Positions 44,240 to 55,890 of a DNA stretch of 64,000 nt are shown one piece after another. Below the pieces are notes generated by a model. It saw only the letters and a program-made list of their open reading frames with translations. It had not been told where the DNA came from and made no database searches. This DNA is from Deroplatys truncata (lineage: Eukaryota > Arthropoda > Insecta > Mantodea > Mantidae). Each line of letters begins with the position of its first letter. Within the stretch, counting starts at the first letter, position 1. Location of the stretch: contig CM060990.1 of assembly GCA_030765065.1 (NCBI GenBank), positions 669,134,118-669,198,117 on the forward strand, in the 5' to 3' direction. The position numbers and the translations under genes are program-made.

Positions 44240-44640
44240 TAGACGTTATGCCCTGGCTATTTCACTTTCATTCCATTCCCTTCTCATCTTCCAGGTGTTC
44301 TTCTAGGTTTCACGGTGTATGGCGGTGCCGGACAGACGGTATGCATGCATGCTCAATGAAAAGAGTATTCCTCGTTGACACCAGAGGGCTGCTTGTTTGT
44401 TGGGTCGTTCGTCGCACTCCCTCGGCGGCTTCAGCAGTGGAATGGGTCTTGGAGATGTTAGGGACTTCCGCGCGTCTCAGTGGCCTGTAACATCCTATGG
44501 CTTCTTCACCTCATCCCTTCCTCCTGAAGGGTGGGAGCCGCAAAGATCTGTGTAGGTATCAGCGTGCGAGGTGTCCCTCTCTGTTGAATAACTATACTAT
44601 ACCTATGCCCTGAAGGAGCGAGAGCAAATAAAGTCACCTC
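44240..44640 (+). mobile_element. SINE G4 body, head missing
   Basis: TTCCATTCCCTTCTCATCTT, GTGTTCTTCTAGGTTTCACG, GTGTATGGCGGTGCCGGACA, GAGGGCTGCTTGTTTG, TTCACCTCATCCCTTCC: the G body in the order of G1. The tRNA-like head is absent, so it is 5'-truncated. Confidence 0.65.
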
Positions 44641-44960
44641 TGTAATATTATTACTAACTGCCTGATATCTACAGAAATGTCTCTTTACTTGGGATATTTA
44701 GAAACTTGGGGGTTACGTGAAATACTCTGTCAGGAATATGTTGCTAGGAGGTTTTGTGGTGGTGCTTCTTACAATCCGAACTATCCCTCTTACCCAGCTG
44801 ATTGCCACCTTGGAATACATAAAAGGAATACATCGGATGTACTAAAAATGTAGTTACATCCTTTGACGTTCGAAGGACCGGACCGGTTATCTCGACGTGT
44901 GCCATGTTTGAAAAGAGTAACCTTTCCCAAGAGGTAACTTATAAAACTCCTTGTCAAGTA

Positions 44961-45441
44961 CAGTCCAAGTACATGCCGACTCTTTCGGTTTCCTATAGGT
45001 TTTTTTCTTTATTGAATGTTGGCGGAATCTCATTATCAGCTGTGTTATATACCAGCCCTGCGTGAGCCAATTGGTTTGAATTTAAGTCCAACACACACGC
45101 ACTAACCGATGAATACATGTGGCCTAGGTAAGCAGTGAAAGGGAAGGAGTACATAATGTTTTCACTTGAGTGAGTGGAAGGCATCCACAACGATGCTCCA
45201 CACCAGTCACTGAATGAGTCCGTCTCGTATTGGTTTGATGTTAAAAGCCTAGCACTAAAACGTTAACCTATGTTACACAGATCGGTTTCAGGCTCAGAAC
45301 GAAGAAAAAGGGGAGGAGTAAGACAAGCATTAAGTGGAGTGCTATAAAGGGTTGGGCTGGGCGTGGCTGAGGTGGCTTAGTATTTGCTTACCAACATAAA
45401 CCACCGCACATTATATCGACGCGATTCCATGCACTTGACTA
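44961..45441. mobile_element. MITE L4 (Tc1/mariner type), TA duplication
   Basis: Left (TA)CAGTCCAAGTACATGCC and right TGCACTTGACTA(TA), with the internal phrases GAATGTTGGCGGAATCTCAT, CACTGAATGAGTCCG and TATTGGTTTGA shared with L1 and L3. 481 bp, diverged. Confidence 0.75.
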
Positions 45442-45693
45442 TACATAATTACTGTAATCGTTTGCTGGTGGTTAATAACCCTCTGTCGCATTCTCTTTGT
45501 ACAACAGAGGTTACTTTTAAAATAGTTTGGAACCTTTCTTGGGGGGGGGCCTTCAGAAAGTGAAACTATCACCATTCTTAAACAAGAATTACCTTTAGCA
45601 CGAACATTCCCAAAGAAATATGCCGAGTACAAAAGCGCAGTAATATTCCAGACTTTCAAAACTGTAGAATAAGGACGTAGTGATGGGAGTTAA

Positions 45694-46480
45694 GTAGATA
45701 GATGAGGTATCTTTATTGGTTTCAAATTATTGAAGTTATTTCACAAGTATTTAGTGCGTGGGTCATTTTCCATACATACATATTTAAGATACAATAGGGT
45801 GCCAAAATAAACAACAGAGAAATAAAACACAACAAAAAGGAACAAGAAAAAGGGAAAGAGGGATAAATTACCTTTGTCTAACTGAACAAATTTGACCTAG
45901 CTTCGCGCACTTTAGCCAAAAAATTCCCCATGTTTTGCCAGTTCCTCTGGTCAGCCAGTAGATCCCAATATGCCAATCTCTTTCTTAAGGGACTTAAAAA
46001 ATTTTCTTTCAGTTTAATCGTTCGCTGGTTCTCCCACTGTGCACATTCTGCCAAAATATGTACCCAGTCCTCATCCAAATCACAGAATGGGCAGATTTCT
46101 CCTGCTAGAGACGTCAGTCATTTTCTGTGGCCTCCAGCCCCCCAGTCTAAACCATGCCATTCCTGATTTTTCCTTTCTTCCTAAATTAAGTATATATGCC
46201 TCTTTACTCCAGTTCAATTTTATTTCATTTGCTAGACTTAGAGAAGGTTTGATTTTACAGTCTGATTCTATTTCCTGTTGGTTGATGTCTGTTAGTCTTC
46301 TTTTAACACCTTTCCATATTTTTTTGTTATTTGTTTCAGCTCTTAGCCATACTGACCCCATTCCTATTCTCCTCAAACCCCTTTCCAAATCAGCTGCCCA
46401 AAACTTAGAAGACAGGTTTTCTAAGTATATGTTAATAGCCAACAACACTCCGAATATTTGTTGACTATATTTAGGCGTAA
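45694..46480 (-). mobile_element. LINE F3, 5'-truncated 3' end
   Basis: Mirror of F1/F2, with a short TATC tail at 45694-45705 on the plus-strand left, the 3' UTR, then the coding tail. Confidence 0.87.
45878..46448 (-). pseudogene. LINE F3 polyprotein C-terminal region, frameshifted
   Basis: Two frames together cover about 190 codons: LENLSSKFWAADLERGLRRI, IGMGSVW, IWKGVKRRLTDINQQEIESD and MAWFRLGGW, then after a frame break near 46080 DEDWVHILAECAQWENQ, and a tail ending KVREARSNLFS. The zinc knuckle is split by the break: its first cysteine pair is damaged (CPFC replaced). The longest surviving tail of the F family here. Confidence 0.83.
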
Positions 46481-48384
46481 GAGTAAAGGCGATACGATAT
46501 CATGGGCTTTGAATGAAGAAAACTTTTACTTCCGTTTAAGGGGAGATAAACAAGCTCTATTCCACAATGTTATATCTGCCATATTCATGTCCTATTATCT
46601 CAAAAACTACTTAAGATATCAACCTGCATTTTTACAGGATTTATATGTATGGCTTCTAAGTACTGGCACTCTTTTATCCAATAAATTTGTTTATTAAGGA
46701 AGATAGATTTTTTTCTCAATTAACTCTGATTAAAATTATTAGTAATTATGTTTTGAAATAACCAAACGTCTTATTAATACTAAACTGGATCTAGAATAAC
46801 ACTTTGAGGTAATTTTTATCATACTAAAAGTTGGTTTACATGTCTTCAATAGTTCATCAGAAAAGGGTCATTTATTCCATAAACTTCACTCGTAGCAAAA
46901 ACGGAAAGCAAGACAGCACACAGAAGCTTAACATTAACACTAATTTGTAGAGCAAAGCTTTCCCTAATAGATGAGCTAACGTTTATCATTCAACTTCAAA
47001 GTGGGTGGGGGTTGTGATTTTATTTCTGCGTAGTGGTGCAGACTTCATAGTAAAAAATTTCTTTCTGAAGATATATTTATTATGTCTGAAATGATAAAAC
47101 ATATATTAAATTAAAGGGGAAATTCAAATTTGTAAGAGCTTAACTGTAATTTGTGAGAAAAATAATGTGCTTCTCTAAAACAAATTATTAAGATATTAAT
47201 TCTCATAAGGGTATTATAAGCTGAGATAAAAATTTACCCGTGAAAACGACGGGTTCGACCTTCTAGGTGAACAGTAATCTCTGGTCCTTCTAGTGTTAAA
47301 TACCCCGCCTGCTTAAATGCATATTTAAATAACTGATCTTTTCATTAGAAAATGCGTGTTATGCTTCGGTTTCAACCGACAGACACGTGGTAGCAGGTTA
47401 ACCTTCAGCTTTACTGGTATCTGTTCCTCAACTAAGAGGGCACATAAACCAAGACGAAATACGACTCTCTGGTAAATTTAGGGAGTTCTTTCCTTGTTTA
47501 TGTTGTAGGGAGGGTATTCAAGTGTACGTCAATAAGCTGCTACATGGCGAGACTGATAAGCAAGCGGGTTTGTAGAACCAGACTCGGGGAGGGGCAGTAA
47601 CAGACCACGGGCCGACACTTGAGAGTGGAAGAGTGAACGAGTGTGTGGGGTGGAGGGCAGAACAGGGGAATTAATGCGCTTGTCCCGAACCCCGAAATTG
47701 CCCATCAGTGGTTTTACTTTTCCACTGTCCAGCGGGAGCGTCATTCACTACCCCTCCCAATTCTGGATACATTCCCACCCCCGCATAACGTCCTGCCAGC
47801 TACCGGTCCGTTGGTTTGGTATAGCTGTTTGTTCAGGTACCTACTCCCAGGGTTATTTATATCATGGAAGCGAACAGTGTACTAGATAAAGGGGTGCGAG
47901 AATGGGGAAAAAAGAGAGCTAGTCACTGAATGCGACATTATGAGATTTTTAAAGTTTGACCGCCCTTGCAGTGCCCACAAAGAACGAATTCATTAAAACA
48001 CGCCAAGCCGAGATTTTTTATTCACTGGATCTCGTTCCGCTTATGTGGACCGCTGGGAAACTCATTAGTTGAATATATGAGAACAGATTTGAAAGCCCTG
48101 CACCACGGTACTAACGCCCAGCATTGTTTGTAGATACATTAATATTCTACGGCCTGCTATCGTTAAGTGCCACAATTAACTCATGTTGGCAGTTCGTCGA
48201 AACAGATTTTACTTCTAACACTACAGAGTGGCTTGGGTTTAACACCTGTTCCGCATGCGCAAAGTCTATCTTCAGTAATTGACTCCAAACCGAAGGATAA
48301 AGTTCTGAAAGTCGAGCCCTCGTGTAGGTTTACGCCACATTCTTGCTACAGTGCGATCATTTTATGGTGAAGCCACTATTACAC
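46481..48384. other. unrecognised stretch
   Basis: No supported gene. A 79-codon frame at 46458-46697 has no recognisable domain. Confidence 0.4.
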
Positions 48385-49474
48385 TGAGGACCGGTTTCAC
48401 CAACCGATGTTAAAAATGCTGTAACGTCTGGTCTGTTAGCAATGTGTTCAAAGTTTAACATAAGGTTAAAACTTTTGCGATTCATCAAGCTTTTACACCA
48501 AATTGTTAGCTAATATTTTGTTAATGTCAAAGACAACTGCGAACGCTAGCTTTCGAGAAGGCGATGGCCGAGCTACACTGCTTCTGAGCGTGCTTCGATG
48601 CACTTTTGTCTATCTATCGCTGTGCCCATGTGACGTTCCCGATTGTTTGCCAACTGAAATAAATGTTTCGTCATTTGAAACACGTTAATTAACATCTGCT
48701 TAATAAGTATACACGTATTATCAAATAGGAAAAAGTTGACGGTTGAGATAGAATGTGCCCGAATTAATTTTATTATGTGCTAATTTGTTCAGTGCATAAT
48801 TTGATATGTAAATGATATATGTTTACAATGTGAAAACCATGTAAATAGTAATTTTTGTATAATGTACTATTTGTCGTGTATATAATGTTCCTGTTTAACT
48901 AAGTTTAAAATGTCTTGAATTCCGCAGTTAGGGTAGAGACATGCTGCTCGCATGGGCAGCGAAAAGGGTATCTTTTGTGTTAGAATAGAAGGGTAAAGTT
49001 TTATCACTCCTATTTGTTTCCGCTCCGGAAGTATGGAGTGAGGGAAGTATAACAGAACGGCAGTTTACCAAGAGAAGCCCAGGGAAAGGTCACATGATTA
49101 TACAAACTGACCAATAGGAAATCCGATACCAAAATTTTAGGTGGGAGATTGTGTTCATTAAATAGTCGAGATTCATCCCAAAATAAAGCAGTTCACAGTT
49201 GATCAGTTGAAAAGTTAAAGAGTTGAGCAGTTCACACTTGACTTTTAGATATGAACAGTTAGAGAGTTGAACAGTTGAGCTTTAGATGCAGACAAGGAAT
49301 CCACGATACTCCGTCAAAATAAGTTGACGCGCACAATGGTGATAAGTGAACTGGAACATTCTGTAGTGTTAGAGTGAAGAAGTGAAAATAAATAGTCATA
49401 AATCAAACATTACAGTGAGTAGTAAATTCTCCTCTGAGCTCCTAGTACCACCTCTGAGATCGACGAGCTTATTA

Positions 49475-50449
49475 TGAAGTATGATATTTGTAGTTGGTTG
49501 TTTAGAAGATGCTTCATGTTTATCTGCACCATGTATGAGAGCCAATTTGTCGCGGTCACTTCGTGTTATCTTTTGCTGGGCGCCTATTATTGTATTACTA
49601 CTTTGAATTTTGGGTTCATTGTCCTCCGGCTAGCTATTATTTCTCGGTCAAGCAAATCTCTTGAACAAGGTGTGTAAACGGAAAGTATTTGTTACTCAAA
49701 GATAACACTGATAAGAGAATTTGTTTTTATCACTTTTATTACCTTCACAATTAATTAAGTTCACATATTGACTCTTGATACACGCCAGACTGAAACTGTT
49801 ATATTTTCTAATATCACTATAATCACATATTTACTGCACATTATTAATTCACGTGTTTCACATTTATAACAAACTTTAAGACGCGAGAGATTCTGTAGAA
49901 TTGCGACGTGTAACTCGCGAACGATTCTGATGAACTAAGCGACGTTTAACTTCTGAATGATTCTGTTGGACTCAGCGACGTGTAACGCGTGGATGATTTT
50001 GTTGAACTGGTCGACGTATTACACGCGAATGCTTCAGTTGAACTGTCGAAATCTGCCTCTGACTTTAGCTTTTTATATTCCCACACCCCGATATGCCTAA
50101 AGATTATAACCGAGCTGCTATTGGTTAATAAAACGCACCAACATTAGCGTCTATTTTTTATATCCAATCAAAATTACGAACACAAATGCTCTAGGGAAAA
50201 TATTCCCGCTATTTCCAAGAAAAGCGCGCCAATCTGACGCCATTTGTTTGTCTCTTCTAATTAATATTCAACTCACCCCCTCGCTCATTTTTATCCGCTC
50301 TTATTGTCAGTTTCAGTGAGGTCGTGTAAACTTATTTCCTAACAATGCATATAATTAACAAACATCTCAAATCAATATCATAAAATAATGCTTATTTACA
50401 TTACAATCACTCTGGCATTTACATTATTGTGATACAAATTACTGCCAGA
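49475..50449 (-). mobile_element. LTR B4, solo, TSD ATTA
   Basis: 975 bp. The right end reads ATTACTGCCAGA (for ACTGCCTCA) and the left TGAAGTATG. ATTA lies at 49471-49474 and 50450-50453. A PBS-like unit is at 49526-49545 (GCACCATGTATGAGAGCCAA), with a fragment CTGGGCGCC near 49576. A clean four-unit 36-bp array at 49904-50045 has CGACGT exactly at 49904, 49940, 49976 and 50012. Confidence 0.9.
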
Positions 50450-50706
50450 ATTAACAATCATGATAGGCAGAGTCCATGCTAAAATCACCGCTGAGAACCA
50501 AATAGCCAGGGAACAGCGAGAAGGACAACAAGACGAAGCCACGTCGGATGGAGAAAAAGGTACAATGAATTTTAGCATTACTTCTATCTCTACCAATACA
50601 CCGCGTTCGACTCCAACCCGAGCGGGCATCAAACCTGGGACTGCCACCAACGGCGTAGTCTTCGGAACAATCGGAGAGCACGGGTTCCGACGCACGGTCT
50701 TACATT

Positions 50707-50945
50707 AAAGGATAAAATTGCAGCCTGGGACAAAAAATCCGCGAGTAATTTAATTGGAATGAACGGTTTCTCCTAAGTCCAGTAAGCAACTACGGCAATT
50801 TTATGCTAAGATAAAGTGCAGCACCAGAAACGTTCGATTCAAAGAGCGTTTAAGACGGTTTAAAACTGCTGGTGGACACTGCATTGAAACTAAAGCGGAC
50901 GAAAATGTGTTATCGCTGATTAATCAAGCAGACCCGAAAAACTAG
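50707..50945 (+). pseudogene. Myb/SANT-like DNA-binding protein remnant
   Basis: Frame pieces LKDKIAAWDKKSASNLIGMN, YGNFML, KVQHQKRSIQRAF and RFKTAGG, then ETKADENVLSLINQADP ending at TAG 50943-50945. The Trp-spaced helices followed by FKTGGG-like and VLSLI blocks recall the Myb/SANT-like proteins encoded by PIF/Harbinger elements and their domesticated relatives. Stops and frame changes show it is dead. Its job would be to help the transposase bind DNA (family knowledge). Confidence 0.5.
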
Positions 50946-51913
50946 TTTGCTTCTTGAAGCAATTGCTTTGGAAACCTTTCGGATAAACCCACAAACGGTA
51001 GCTTTGGAAATCCAGCATTATAATACAGCAAGTAAATGAAAAATTTTAGTAGTATAAAATCCAAGCACCTAACTAACACTTCTAGCATGGGAGAAACAGG
51101 CATGTTTCTGTTGGTAGTATTCTAACCTCTCGTATTTCCCATGAAACCATATTCATGACCCCTTTGGCAGTCTATATTGCTTTAAACATTCCTCCTTTTG
51201 CAGGGTTTCGGATTTATTATGACGTACGACTGCTCTTCTATTACGAATGGCATTCAAAAATGCCAATTGTAACAAACTCGCATCAACAGCTTGGTTTGCG
51301 GCAGCCATTTTCCAACTTCTAACATTTGTTAAGCGTCTTCACACAGGGATGCTAAGTTAACACCGACTTTAACACTTTGTTAAAGTTAACATTGTTTGAT
51401 AAAACAGAATTTGTGTTAACTTCAGTGTTAAATCAGTTTAACATTGTGTTAAAATTTAGCATCTGTTGGTGAAACCGGCTCTGAGGGTTTTTCGAAAGAT
51501 ACCAACATGCACTATAATCAGTACTAACTTTATCAAAGTTGTGTTAGAATTGATGTCCATCTGTGTGAAGAGATTCTTGGCATCTTCGAATTAGATTTTT
51601 ATTCACACACAAGTTCTTCTTGCGTAATATTCATAATTTGTTTTTATATTGTCCTTAAGTTCGGTCATGGTGTGGGATTGTTCCTATAAACTTTTCTATA
51701 GGGTTCCTCATAAATAGATGCACTAATTTTGTCAATTTGTTTCCTCCTTAGAACATTTGGTTTTCGCTTCTTAGGTTTACCGTTTAGCGATGCCGTTGCC
51801 CTGAACTTACTAACCAGATGTCTAACAGTTCTCTAGCTGAAACTGGAATACCAGAAAGTTTCTCTTGAAATTGTCTACATATCTGTCTTTATGGATCGGT
51901 TTTTGCGTATGTA

Positions 51914-53001
51914 CGATGGTTGTCCCAGAAATGCCCGACCTATCAAAGAAAAAAAATTGGGAAAAACATTTTTATTTCTCTACATAGTCTCCTTTAAGCT
52001 CGATGCAGTTTTCCCAGCGGTGTTCAATAACTACGATACCCTGTTTATAGTGACAACCGTCGAGTTCTGCAAAATACTCATCAACCGTAAACTCCACCTC
52101 TTCATTGTTGGCAAATCTTTTACCACCAATGCATTTCTTGAACTTTGGAAGGAGAAAATAATCAGAGGGGACTAAGTCTGGCGAATAGGGTGCATGAGGA
52201 AGCAATTTGAACTGTAACTCATTGATTTTGGCCATGGCGATAATGGATGTTTGAACTGGTGAATTGTCTTGATGAAACAGAACTTTCTTTTTCGTTAAGT
52301 GCGGCCATTTTTGCTTGATTTCATCATTGAAACGCTGCAATAAGTTCGCATGATACTCACCATTGATCACTTTTCCTTTCTGAAGATAAGCAATGAAAAT
52401 GATCACATCGCCAAACACTCGAGTGAAATATCCTCACGACGCTGCTTTTGTTCCATTGTGAGTAAACGCGGCACCCATCAAGCGCACAGCTTTCTCATGT
52501 CTAAATTTTCAGTTAGTGTGCGATGTACAGCACTTTTTGAAATGCCTACGTTGTCTGCTAGCTTGCACACATTCAGTCGACGGTCATCCAATACCATTTT
52601 GTGGATTTTCTTCACAATTTCTGGCGTGGTCACCTCATTTGGCCGACCACTGCGATGTTCGTCTTGGCAGCTCGTACAGCCTCGCTTAAACTCTGCCACC
52701 AAATATTTTACTGTTGTAAACTAAGGAGCAGACTCTCCCAGAGTAGAATCTAGCTCAGCTTTAATAATAGTTGGACTAAGACCTTTCAAATGAAAGTATT
52801 GCATCACATAACGATGACCAGTTTTATCCATGTTTACAAATTCGCTGAGAGAGTTGACTATTAATGGCTGCCAAACAATTACTAAACACCGTAGAATCGT
52901 CAAACTTCAGTTTTATAAGGTTGGTACTTTCTACCATAGTCATTTGTTTGAAACAACAAGTACGAGTACGTCAGGTCGGGTACTTCTGGGACTGCCCCTC
53001 G
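51914..53001 (-). mobile_element. mariner (DD34D) element with internal deletion
   Basis: Left CGATGGTTGTCCCAGAAATG and inverted right CGAGGGGCAGTCCCAGAAGT are matching ends (CCCGACCT shared), flanked by TA (51912-51913; 53002-53003). At 1088 bp it is about 200 bp shorter than a typical ~1.3-kb mariner, in agreement with the missing segment of its transposase. Confidence 0.92.
51972..52903 (-). pseudogene. mariner transposase lacking the first catalytic region
   Basis: N-terminus with helix-turn-helix (IVKKIHKMVLDDRRLNVCKL; NVGISKSAVHRTLTE), then DISLECLAMF runs straight into GDVIIFIAYLQKGKVINGEY. The segment that normally holds the first catalytic aspartate is absent. The second aspartate is in LFHQDN and the third in YSPDLVPSD, with 34 residues between, as in DD34D mariners. 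Frame breaks also occur. It cannot be active, but the ends could still be mobilised by another transposase. Confidence 0.9.
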
Positions 53002-53003
53002 TA

Positions 53004-53795
53004 TCATACATAAACATTCATTGTTAAAGCGTGAATTTGTCGGCAGGCATTGCATTGGGCCAATAATAAGACATTAACACTCTTAAGCATATCACACACA
53101 ACACAGATGTCTTGAATAAACTTTAACCTTTGGGATGCACAATGTCAACTCTCTTTACAGCACGAACACAGCAGCGACTGAAACACAGCTGAGAAACATA
53201 AATGCGCCACGCGCCGCCAGTTCGCATCAGTAAAGTAAGGTCACCGCAGTGCAGCGTGCTGTGCATATAGCCGGTCTGTGGCCTCACCTTAAAACGCCCG
53301 CATGTTATTTGGAAGGTGTTTACTCATTTTATTGCCCAAATCATGGTTAAAGTGTTCTAAGTGACTTAGTATCACTCTTGTCTATGCTTATTGTAACTGG
53401 AAGAGGCGAACTTTAGGCCCATTGATACAAAAATTCTTGCAGAAAAAAAATCGAATTAAACTACCTTTGAAACTTTGCAAATGCGTATCTGTTGAGGTTT
53501 TCTTTCTGTATTGGTTGTGAATCTAAGGTAGAATAATTATTGCATTCGATAAGTACACGTTTTGACATCACCTGAATAAAATATACCGAGTGAAATAATT
53601 CTTTGTCTCTTTTTAATGAAATTCCTTCATTTTAAAATATGGTTTTGGTAATGTTCTCTAAAATAGTTATAGTATTTCTAATTAAAAAGGATACGTTTGA
53701 GATATTGCCATGGGCAATAAAAACTATATCCTGGGATGTCTGTAAAAATTCCATGATATTATATTTATTTATAGATCTAGATTTCTAGATGAAAA
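53004..53795. other. unrecognised stretch
   Basis: No supported gene or repeat. Confidence 0.45.
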
Positions 53796-55185
53796 ATGAA
53801 TGAATGAATGTATTTATTTACATAACGGTATACATACATAGATTGCTATCAATTGCAGTACGTGCTGTTATAATACACAGAATAAGAAAAATTAATAATA
53901 ATGATAATAACAACAGCAATTAGAAGGAAACCCGAAAAATGAACCGCTACAAGAAAAAGGAAAACATATTTAAATACAGCATCTTAAATATCCACAACCC
54001 CCAAAACAGCGGTAAACCATATTCCGATGCACTATTATATCCCATTATAGTAAACAAAGAAGAATAAGAGAATATATACAGCACACTAACCATAAGTGAA
54101 AATAGACATAGAAAATAAAGCACGAACACCAACGATTAGTTATTCCTTCCCCCCTTTCTCAGATATCAGCTGACTTGCCTTAAATAGAAATTTATCTATC
54201 GCCTCCATGTCTTCCCCGCCTGCCAGTAGCGTCCAACATGCCCTTAACTCTCCATTCGAGGTGGTAAAGGATTGCGGTAAATATCCCCCCCCATTCATCC
54301 GTACCCCTACATCTTGCCAAGAAATGCACCCATGACACTTCTTCCTCGCAAATTGGGTAGATTCTCCTACCACTTTCATCACTAATTTTCATCATCCGCC
54401 ATGCTCCCAATCTAAGCCACGCGAGCCACCCCTGTCTAATGAGCTTGGTGTCCGTTTTGATATATTGCTCCGCACTCCTCACATTTTAGCTCAGAATGCA
54501 CTTCTAAAGAAACTTTCCCCGTGCATTGCGCAATTGTTTGTCGTCTGTCAATGTCACAGATGCGGTACTTAATTTTTCTCCATGCACTCCGCCTAAATGC
54601 CTGACCCGTCATCCAAATATTGTCCATTCCTATGGTTTCCAAACCCCTCTTTAATTTTGATGCTCCATGTCGAATTTCCTTCCATTCTCAACTGTTCACG
54701 GTAGCTGGCCGTCCTAATTATTGGTCTCCGAGAACAATTTTCATCGAGTGTTTAACTTTTCTGATTTTGCACTATCGTCTCACTATGCGCTCCAAATTCC
54801 CTCATAATTCCGCAGTTGGCCGTACCCCTCCCTAAACCCAGAATTTCTTTAAAAAATCCAGTCTTCACCTGGTCTAAATTCCCTGTTTGTTGCCAATCCC
54901 ATATTTCTACTGCATATGTTACCGTGGACCAAAATGTTGCTCCGTATACGTTCTCCAGTAAATTTACGGAGATATCTGTAATTCTGCTACGTATCGAGGG
55001 AGCTTCTCCTGCTTTTACTCTTGCCTTGTGTTTCGTGATGTCAATATGTTTCGTCCATTTTCCGCTCATCGCAAAATAGACTGCAATACAGCATGGCATT
55101 TATGTCAATCACTTTTTTCTCTCAAATAATTAGTCATCTGCCAAATATTTGCTGCTATATGTTGAAGTTCTATCCTCCACGTAGC
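53796..55185 (-). mobile_element. LINE F4, diverged, 5'-truncated
   Basis: Minus strand; a (TTCA)n tail at 53796-53811 marks the 3' end. Upstream, coding sequence runs to about 55100. Related to F1-F3 in the last domain but clearly another family, and the longest LINE piece here. Confidence 0.78.
54192..55099 (-). pseudogene. LINE F4 polyprotein, end of reverse transcriptase to zinc knuckle
   Basis: Blocks in order: SGKWTKHIDITKHKARVKAG and FWSTVTYAVEIWDWQ (thumb region after the reverse transcriptase), FFKEILGLGRGTANC (the conserved F-K-ILGL-TP-type motif), SAWRKIKYRICDIDRRQTIA, WLAWLRLGAWRM, and IYPICEEEVSWVHFLARC. In the knuckle the first cysteine is tyrosine. Several frames are needed, so it is a pseudogene. 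The catalytic reverse transcriptase and endonuclease are lost upstream. Confidence 0.75.
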
Positions 55186-55421
55186 GCAGAGGGTTGGAGG
55201 TGGACCGGTGCCCACTTAGCATCTTCAGAAATATGAAAAGCTATGATTGGTTCCGATATTTAAGTCCGGTAAACAAACATTCCGGCAGAGGACGCGTGGT
55301 GCCTACCACATCTCCTTCCCCTACCGATTGGATGATAGGCCACCTCAGCTATGTGTACGTGGGCGTGAGGCTGATAGTCTAGTTGGTAGGCCTTGGATCC
55401 CCATAAGATGTTATGCCACAG

Positions 55422-55459
<38 letters not shown>

Positions 55460-55479
55460 TATTATTATTATTATTATTA
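55422..55479. repeat. microsatellite (ATT)n
   Basis: Nearly perfect trinucleotide run; the tyrosine run in one frame is an artefact. Confidence 0.97.
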
Positions 55480-55619
55480 ATCAGTTAGTTCATGTTTAAT
55501 TTTACCAGGTTGAGGACTAAATTTGTAGTCATTTTTGGATATTTGAAAATAAGCTATTCTCCTGTATTTATCACGAGTTTAAGTCAAACAAACAAGGTCT
55601 ATGATATAAACCGTTAAAC

Positions 55620-55890
55620 TTTATTTGCACAAACGTTTTTTGTAGTGTTTAACGTCCACTCTTGCTAAACGTGGCGTCAACTGGTGCTACATGCAGAGAA
55701 ATGATATTTGGGGAAGGAAATTTGGGAAGGGAACGTTTTAGGCCTACCTTCAGTGTACCTCCCTAGCATTTGCCAGTTTATGAGGACTGAGGAAAGCTTC
55801 GAAAATAACTGAGTCGGGGAGGAGAGTTCTGGCTCGATTTGAACCGCGGACCTCCCGTTAACGAGTCCGTAACCAAACGACTTCGGCTAT
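55620..55890 (-). mobile_element. tRNA-derived SINE K, reverse copy
   Basis: Reversed, the right end reads TAGCCGAAGTCGTTTGGTTA (A-box-like) and GTCCGCGGTTCAAATCGAG (B-box-like). A body follows leftward to the phrase GTGTTTAACGTCCACTC. Only one copy in the window, so the boundaries are approximate. Confidence 0.55.

Larger units (their letters stand above)
48389..51480. mobile_element. Harbinger-like DNA transposon, decayed, with LTR B4 inside
   Basis: Left end GACCGGTTTCACCAAC and inverted right end GAGCCGGTTTCACCAAC continue as CAGATG(C/T)TAAA-like inverted repeat. TGAG flanks both sides (48385-48388; 51481-51484). Inside are LTR B4, a Myb/SANT-like coding remnant, and AT-rich sequence at 48780-49470 that may be another LTR (CCAATAGG near 49109, AATAAA near 49388). 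Harbinger assignment rests on the TIR style and the Myb/SANT-like partner ORF. No transposase core is seen. Confidence 0.6.

Noticed and set aside
50396-50695. Protein on the minus strand overlapping the Harbinger-like element
   Set aside because: It crosses the LTR B4 boundary and runs opposite to the Myb/SANT-like remnant; no domain recognised.
55422-55480. Poly-tyrosine protein
   Set aside because: Translation of an ATT microsatellite.
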